NCBI RefSeq assembly: GCF_024323335.1
Contig: NC_066585.1
Span: 185,372,184-185,436,183, forward strand
Direction: 5' to 3'
Origin: Lathyrus oleraceus
Lineage: Eukaryota > Streptophyta > Magnoliopsida > Fabales > Fabaceae
DNA: 64,000 nucleotides
Part shown: positions 58,480-64,000 of the stretch, piece after piece
Layout: every line of letters starts with the position of its first letter
Numbering within the stretch: position 1 is the stretch's first letter
Program-made: the position numbers and the translations under genes
Notes under the pieces: model-generated
Database searches by the model: none
Seen by the model: the letters and a program-made list of their open reading frames with translations, nothing else
Told to the model about the DNA's origin: nothing

Positions 58480-59056
58480 GAATAAGCTTATGAAGGCCAC
58501 CACAATAGGGAAAGAACAACAATGAAAGTACTTCAAAGTGGCTTTTGGTGACCAACTATATTTAAAGACAATAAGTTGCATGTTGAGGAATGTCTCGAGT
58601 GTCAGGAAATATGCAACGCTTCGAAACGAGAGGAAATGTCTCTTATGATATGTTAGAGACATAACCTTTTTACTGTTGAGGAATTGACTTCAGGGGTCAT
58701 TTTCCACCATCTAAATCTCATGTATACATTCTTGTTTGTGTGGATTACGTAACCAAATGGGTTGAAGTCATTCCATGTGTTGTTAATGATGCCCAAATTA
58801 TTTTTAACTTTTTGAAAAAGAATGTTTTTGCTAGGTTTGGAGTCCCTATAGTCTTTATTTGTGATGAGAGACGCAATTCTACAATAAATATTTTGAAGGC
58901 GTGCTTGTAAAATATAATTTGAAAGACAAAGTGCCCACACCTTACCATTTGCAAACTTGTGGGCAACTAGAAGTGCCGAACATGCAGTTAATACAAACTT
59001 TGGAAAAGATGGTTGCTACATCCAAAAAAGATTGGTTCAAAAAGTTAAATGAAGCT
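58480..59056 (+). pseudogene. Athila integrase fragment, frameshifted
   Basis: Zinc-binding text GHHNRERTTMKVLQSGFW...HVEECLECQ (58490-58610) is followed by the core VDYVTKWVEVIPCVVNDAQ (58740-58800) and FLKKNVFARFGVPIVFICDE (58805-58865). TPYHLQTCGQLEVPN-like text and EKMVATSKKDWFKKLNEA end at 59056. Several frame changes and stops are present. Confidence 0.8.
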
Positions 59057-60360
59057 TGATGAGTGTCAAATTAGACTATAATTTCACATAAAAACTTGGC
59101 ATTTGTAAGCTCGATTTTACATTTTCGATTATTTAATTCCCCAAGTTTTGATAGAATGTAACTTGATTTGCATTTGGTTGTGGTATCTTTGATATGTGTG
59201 TTAGTATGCAGGAAATTGATGCATTAATCCAAAAGTGTCTATACAAAACAAAGAAAATATAAATCAACGAAGAAAGAAGTCAGCAAGCTCGCCCAGCGAG
59301 AAGGAGCGAAGTATGGACGAGCTCGCCCAGCGAAGTGAAGGCGAGGAAAAACATAATGGTTCTAGTAAGAAAAAGTTCCATGGTCGTCGGGCAAGGGTTG
59401 TAGCAGGAAGCTCGCCGTGAGAGGTCTTGGTCACAGGGCGAGACAATTAGTTCTCCCAAAGGAGGTTTGAGGTGTGTGTGCTGGCAGAAGTGCCTGTCAA
59501 AAAGGTGATTTCGTCGGACGAGACAGAAAAAATGATTTTTTCTATAAATAGCAACCAAATAATACTTTTCAATGGACCTTTGATATTTTTATACCCTATA
59601 ACTCATTGTAAGATCAAAAAAACCGAGAATCCATTGAATCGGAGTTGAATATGCAACCTTGATCTATTACTCAACTTGGATGCTTATTCATATCTTGTAA
59701 TTTCTTTTAGAGCAAGCTACTATGGTGATGGGTAGCGAAACCCTTATTGTCAGGATTGGATGTAGTTAATCTTGATCGTATGTATTTCATTTGAATCTTG
59801 TCTTGTGAACTAAGTTATTAATCAATATTGATATTATCTTTGTTTTCATGTCTTTATTTGGTTTGAACTACTATTGATAAATATCTTTCAAACCTATACC
59901 TAAGATAATCATCTATCAATGAGAAAACTGTAGATATAAATTTGTAAACTAATACTCACCTGTATCAAGCTTTAAGTTTATTGTGTTGATTATTAGGTTG
60001 AGAGATAATTTAGTAATCAATATGGTAATATTCACAATATCGCTTTAGACATAAACGATATTGAGAGGATACGTGATAATAGAGATTGATAAACATGTTC
60101 ATATTCTAGATTAATAAAATACATATGAGAAAGGTTAATTAAATTCAATCTTGACATATTTCTCTTATTATTAATTTCTTAAATGCATTTATCATTGTTA
60201 CAATTTATTGCAATCATTACTTTCCTAAACCAAAAACTCTCGTTACCATTTGCTTTTACCTATATTAATTGTTGAATGGCGGTTATGTCACATTAATTCC
60301 TGTGGAGACGATACAAAAATACCTTTAATTGAAAAACCATTGAGAAAAGTTTTTTAATAA
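59057..60360 (+). repeat. Athila-type LTR, plus orientation
   Basis: It begins TGATGAGTGTCAAATTAG and ends just before the PBS. It contains CTCGCCCAGCGAG dyads (59287, 59321), CTCGCCGTGA facing TCACAGGGCGAG (59411/59431), a TATA box and the phrase CCTGTGGAGACGATACAAAAATACC near its end, typical of Athila LTRs. Exact right end uncertain by a few bases. Confidence 0.75.
59542..59551 (+). promoter_or_regulatory. TATA box in Athila LTR
   Basis: CTATAAATAG about 485 bp into the LTR, following a T-rich stretch and followed by CAACCAAAT. A near-consensus TATA box in a plausible position. Confidence 0.6.
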
Positions 60361-60362
60361 AA

Positions 60363-60383
60363 TGGCGTCGTTGTCGAGGATTG
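60363..60383 (+). other. Athila primer binding site
   Basis: TGGCGTCGTTGTCGAGGATTG resembles the Athila site TGGCGCCGTTGCCGGGGA, ascribed to tRNA-Asp, with C-to-T and G-to-A changes. Confidence 0.75.
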
Positions 60384-60501
60384 GTGTTTAGATATTTCAA
60401 GCATCACAATAATTGCTATTGTTTTAAGTGATTTTATTCTAATCCTTTGTGTTTATTCTATTATTTTGTTAGTGTTTCAAGAATTTGTTTATACGAGGAA
60501 G

Positions 60502-61667
60502 TGTTTCGAATAAGTGTTGAAAAGTATAATTTCGACAAATATTTTATATCGTATCCACAGAGATTGGTTGATATTACCGCCGTTCTATAATCCAAATGTT
60601 ATAAGTTTAGAAAGTAACAAGGTTGTTTTGTTTGTAAAATTATCTTGTGAGTAAATGTTAATAAAAACTGTAAAATGGTTTTAGTCAAATATAAAAGCTT
60701 GGCAAGATTGGAGTTCACTATTTCAAATGCTTATGATTCCTTATGATAAATAAATAGATTCAAGATTATTGACGATGTTCAAGTATCCTCTCAAAGTCAT
60801 TTATGTCTAAATGATATTGTGATAATCACTATATTGATCCTTAGACGATCTCTCCACCTAACTATCAATATAGCAATCTTTAATGTTTAATACCAAAGAA
60901 GAGTAATGAATAAACCTATCTCTACAACTTATTCATTACTTGAAAATCTGTTTTATGTCAAGACTCAAATAATCTCTCTCGACAACTACTCAAATCTGGT
61001 TTTCAACTTAGGGAAAAAACAGCATTCAATACATCAATAATCTTTATCATATATATAAATCAAAGTGAATACATAAACAGATGAGAATAGCTACTACCTC
61101 CAATCTTGACAAAAGGGAGTTTAACTCCTCATCATCATTGTTCAAATCAGAAAGTTAAAGAAGAACAACTCTCTTTTTCTCTCTTACAAAAAGCTCTCAA
61201 TATATATCTCAATAGTGTAATGTCTCTAATGTAAAGAGTGAATGCCCTAGAATAATGTATGTTTCTTTACAAAAAGGGTTGACATTTCCCTAATTGGTCA
61301 TTTTCATCCAAAGCAGGAAAGCTATTCCTAGGCAGACACCAAAATGGCAAAACAGCTTTTTCTGCAAGACAACACTTTTTCCCTTAACCAGCTTGCTGGA
61401 TTCGTAGCCTTCGCGGCGCGAACTGTTGCTTATCCAGCTTCCTTGTTTGGCAAGCTTCATCCAAAATGTGGTGTTGCATAAAAAAGCCTTCTCATCCAAG
61501 AATTCTACAAAATTAACAAAACTGTGAAATAACTATTCAAAATAAAATAAATTAAACCTAATTGCATTTATACAAAATAGTGAGAACAAAAGTGTGTAAT
61601 TACATGAAAACTTGGTAAAAGGGACCAATAAAATGATATAAAAAGTAGTACTAATTGGTCCCTAACA
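60502..61667 (-). repeat. Athila-type 3' LTR, minus orientation, ~1166 bp
   Basis: On the minus strand it begins TGTTAGGGACCAATTAG after the purine tract and ends CTTATTCGAAACA. CTCTGTGGATACGATATAAAA near its end parallels the plus-strand LTR. Confidence 0.8.
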
Positions 61668-63143
61668 ACTCTCCCCAACTTAGCATTTTGTTTGTCCGTA
61701 AACAAAAGTTTCCACCCTTACAACCAAAGCAATGACACAAAAGATTTAAACAAGAATTTATCAAGGACATTCAAATGGTTCAAAAGCGTTTGGCATTTTC
61801 TCAATTCACCTATCTCAATTCTAGACAAAACATGAATAAGGGAAATGGTAAAGTGCAAAAATCATTCCAAGGAATTTAAAGCCATATATGTCAAAATTGA
61901 ATCAAACTTACACACACATCATAATAATGATGAATAACATGAAGGGTTACTTTCACTCATCCAAGCAATTAAATCAACAACAACTCAAATCATGCGGTTA
62001 TCACAACAAGTACCAAATCATGTGAAAAATGAGAATCAAGAGGTCTTTCAAGGTTGTAATGTGGCTTAGGTTACAAGAAAGGATAAGATTAAGAGAATTC
62101 AACAAAGTTGCCTATCCTAAGGGAGCATTCTCAAACATTTAACTCTACACAATTTCCCTTTCTTTGATCCCTATCTTTTTTTTTTCTTTTCAAATCCACA
62201 CAACCATGAGCATTTTCTTTGCTTTTTCTTTGCTCAAGGGTGATTTCTTTTTCTTGTTTCTTTTCATATTTTTACCCTTTCATAAGAAACTCACTTTTCC
62301 AAGTTTCTAATCACTTCTCAATTTACTCTCCCCAACTTTAGATTCCAAAACCAAATTTATTCAATAATGCTCCCTACTTAGACATAAGCAAAAGGCAACA
62401 TTTTGCAAACAACTCGGTTTGAGGTTTCAACTGATACGAAAGGAATTAGGATTAATTTATTCCACAATTTTCAATTTATTTTCCAATGATCAACCAAATG
62501 AATCCTAAATAAGCTCAAAGGGGTTTAACTAAGGATTATTCCTCATAAGGTTAGTTGATTCAAACTTTTTGATCAAGTGGTTTTTCTCACAAACAATGCC
62601 TCTATCATTTTCAAAGTTTCACACAAAAGTAGATTGATGCATGATTTAGCATGATAAGAATGAGTTAAAATAATGCTCGGTTTCCCGCTTTTTAGTGTAC
62701 AATGGAAAGCCTCCTCACAATTGGTTAAGTCCTATTTTGATTCAAAACTGACATATACTTCAATGAATTTACGAAATGGAATTTGCACACACCGTCAAAC
62801 TACTCATGTTAAATCTAGAAAGCGATAAAGTGTACCTTGAAATGCCGACACTAATTCTTATCATCACCACTCGAAGTGTCCTATGCTTCTTTCTTTGCGA
62901 TCATTTCTCGGTTGCTTAAAGCTTGACTTAAGAATAAGAACAATTGAACAAAAATGTTGGTAAACCAAAATTTGATTAAAACACACTTAAATCTCAACTA
63001 GCATTCATGCAATTGTCAAAATACTAACAAAAATAAAGTGCCAAAATAAAGTTATGGTGAACTAGAGCCACCCAAAAGTACATCCAAATCCTCAAAAACA
63101 AAAACAAAAATAGTACAAAGAAACTCAAAAATACAACAACTTC
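61668..63143 (-). other. 3' untranslated region and PPT of the second Athila element
   Basis: GTTGGGGAGAGT lies next to the LTR start, and GTTGGGGAGAGTAAATTG-like text recurs near 62325-62340. No coding frame was recognised; T-rich and A-rich runs occur near 62170-62280. Confidence 0.6.
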
Positions 63144-64000
63144 TCAATCATCCTCCTCTTCATCACCACCTACATTTCCAAGAACATCCTCCATCTCCTC
63201 ATCTGGGTTTGCACTACCTCCTGCACCCCCCATAAAATTTGGCCTGCCCTCAGACCAATTAGCATAAGCTGCATAATCCGCTTGTGAAGGAAAAGTGCGG
63301 GCCTCTGGCGCCAGAAACGTGTTCTGGAACTGCTGCTGCATGGCATCGAAAAGAAATGATTGAGACCTCCTGGAGGCCTCAAAGCTCTCGCAACAGTAGT
63401 TGGCAAACGCCATCTGATCAAAGCCTGGGGTAGTGTAAGGTTGAGGTCTGGGTCTGGCTCGGGCTCTGGATGAAGAAGTTCCAGGTGCATCAGTCTTATC
63501 ATTTTGGTTTTGCAGAAACCTGTTCAGATATGAGTCATTGATCACACTAGTGATCGAGAAGTGTACTTCCTCAGGAATGGGAACATTCGCCTGACGGCAC
63601 AGTCCCATGATAAGTCCTGGATATGCGAGTACACCAGCTTTGCCACCGAAATTGGTTCCGCTTAAAACCATCTTTCTCATTTCGCCTGCGATGATGGCTG
63701 CGACATCCACAGACTTCCCGACCATAATGCAGTACAATAGACACCCGACATCCAGAGGAATTGTGGTGGTGTGGCTTCTTGGTCGGATATTAGTCAATAG
63801 TAGCACCAGAAAAGCCCTAGCTCCCAAATTAAAATTTTCTCTTTTCCACAATTTCGGATGTCCTTGATCATTTAGTTCGTAGGATTTTCCTCTGAGGCAT
63901 AGGGTAGTATTTACCACTTCAAGATTCCACCTGTTAGCCGCCTCCATGGTACCATACTCACAACACTCGCCTTCTCCAAGAGTTAGGGGATTACCCAGAT
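63144..64000 (-). CDS. Athila extra 3' ORF (putative plant transposon protein), N-terminus outside window
   Basis: The frame is open from the window edge to a stop at 63144; an internal ATG at 63947 starts MEAANRWNLEVVNTT. The body (LGARAFLVLLLTNIRPRSHT, VGCLLYCIMVGKSVDVAAII, GLIMGLCRQANVPIP) resembles the 'putative plant transposon protein' domain found downstream of pol in Athila-type elements. The C-terminal part is Arg/Pro-rich, then Gln/Phe-rich, and ends in an acidic tail EEMEDVLGNVGGDEEEDD. Whether it acts as an envelope is unknown; no signal peptide or membrane segment can be judged without the start. No stop or frameshift is seen in the visible 285 residues, unlike most neighbours. 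Confidence 0.8.
   Translation of the reverse strand, partial: LGNPLTLGEGECCEYGTMEAANRWNLEVVNTTLCLRGKSYELNDQGHPKLWKRENFNLGARAFLVLLLTNIRPRSHTTTIPLDVGCLLYCIMVGKSVDVAAIIAGEMRKMVLSGTNFGGKAGVLAYPGLIMGLCRQANVPIPEEVHFSITSVINDSYLNRFLQNQNDKTDAPGTSSSRARARPRPQPYTTPGFDQMAFANYCCESFEASRRSQSFLFDAMQQQFQNTFLAPEARTFPSQADYAAYANWSEGRPNFMGGAGGSANPDEEMEDVLGNVGGDEEEDD

Larger units (their letters stand above)
58480..60501 (+). mobile_element. Athila-type gypsy remnant: integrase, LTR, PBS, leader start
   Basis: Plus-strand order is integrase fragment (58480-59056), LTR (59057-~60360), PBS (60363) and about 120 bp of leader, then a minus-strand LTR begins at 60502. An integrase directly joined to an LTR shows that the pol end and any 3' ORF are deleted. 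A PBS after the same LTR means this LTR served as the 5' LTR of a following copy. Confidence 0.75.
60502..64000 (-). mobile_element. Second Athila-type element, 3' portion, runs off the right edge
   Basis: The minus strand has an extra ORF (64000-63144), a 1.5-kb untranslated stretch, a PPT-like GTTGGGGAGAGT and the 3' LTR (61667-60502). It entered the leader of the plus-strand Athila remnant. The LTRs of the two share diverged homology in inverted orientation (for example around CACAATATC...TTTAGACATAAA...GAGAGGATAC). Confidence 0.8.

Noticed and set aside
59235..59558. Short frames over CTCGCCCAGCGAG sequence
   Set aside because: They lie in an Athila LTR upstream of its TATA box and have no domain.
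1..64000. Host protein-coding genes, tRNA or rRNA genes
   Set aside because: None could be supported; every convincing coding similarity belongs to a transposable element, apart from the tentative FDM/IDN2-like exon in the inverted repeat.

Overview
The window is repeat-rich plant nuclear DNA, almost entirely transposable elements. The retroelement families (Ogre/Tat with a spliced pro-RT intron, SIRE-like Ty1-copia with a third ORF, Tekay chromovirus, Athila with an extra 3' ORF) and the TAACCGGTTA- and CTCGCCTAGCGAG-type motifs in their LTRs point to a papilionoid legume, most likely the Pisum/Vicia/Lathyrus/Medicago/Trifolium group. That is inference from family resemblance; no ordinary host gene was recognised.

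Layout. 1-14632 (-): an almost complete Ogre/Tat gypsy element whose 3' LTR runs off the left edge. It is inserted in the gag of a SIRE-like copia element (14633-~21241, +), whose degenerate pol is followed by a TATA box and a degenerate env-like ORF. 21762-22760: a non-autonomous hAT-type element. 23180-23585 (-): a copia 3' fragment. 26032-29671 (-): an Ale-type copia that has lost gag. 30040-31140 (-): a LINE 3' remnant. 31208-46744 (-): a PIF/Harbinger DNA transposon with two genes (Myb/SANT-like ORF1 and DDE transposase). ORF1 is split by a very young Tekay element (33431-41966, +) with 2000-bp LTRs and a 5-bp target duplication. 48601-49217: a large imperfect inverted repeat that looks derived from a coiled-coil exon of the FDM/IDN2 type. 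49358-56304 (+): an old copia element carrying an embedded second LTR and a gypsy-type solo LTR. 58480-60501 (+): an Athila remnant arranged INT-LTR-PBS, entered by a second Athila-type element (60502-64000, -) with an extra ORF open to the right edge.

How the pieces relate. The window is a stack of nested insertions: Ogre in SIRE-like, Tekay in Harbinger, solo LTR in copia, Athila in Athila. Within each element the parts follow the family order (LTR, PBS, gag, protease, RT/RNase H or integrase, PPT, LTR). Nearly every element is broken; Ogre ORF1 and the visible part of the Athila 3' ORF are the only long frames without a break.

The most unusual signal is a repeated architecture: two ~10-bp dyad-symmetric or matching motifs whose starts lie exactly 21 bp apart (10-N11-10). 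With different core sequences it recurs in the Tekay LTRs (eight pairs in 72-bp arrays), in the unrelated copia LTRs and inside that element's coding region, in the Ogre LTR, downstream of the SIRE-like element and, at about 20.5 bp, in the solo LTR. Other leads are the hairpin made from a possible RNA-directed DNA methylation gene and the many near-copies of the Ogre primer-tRNA end in its 3' untranslated region.
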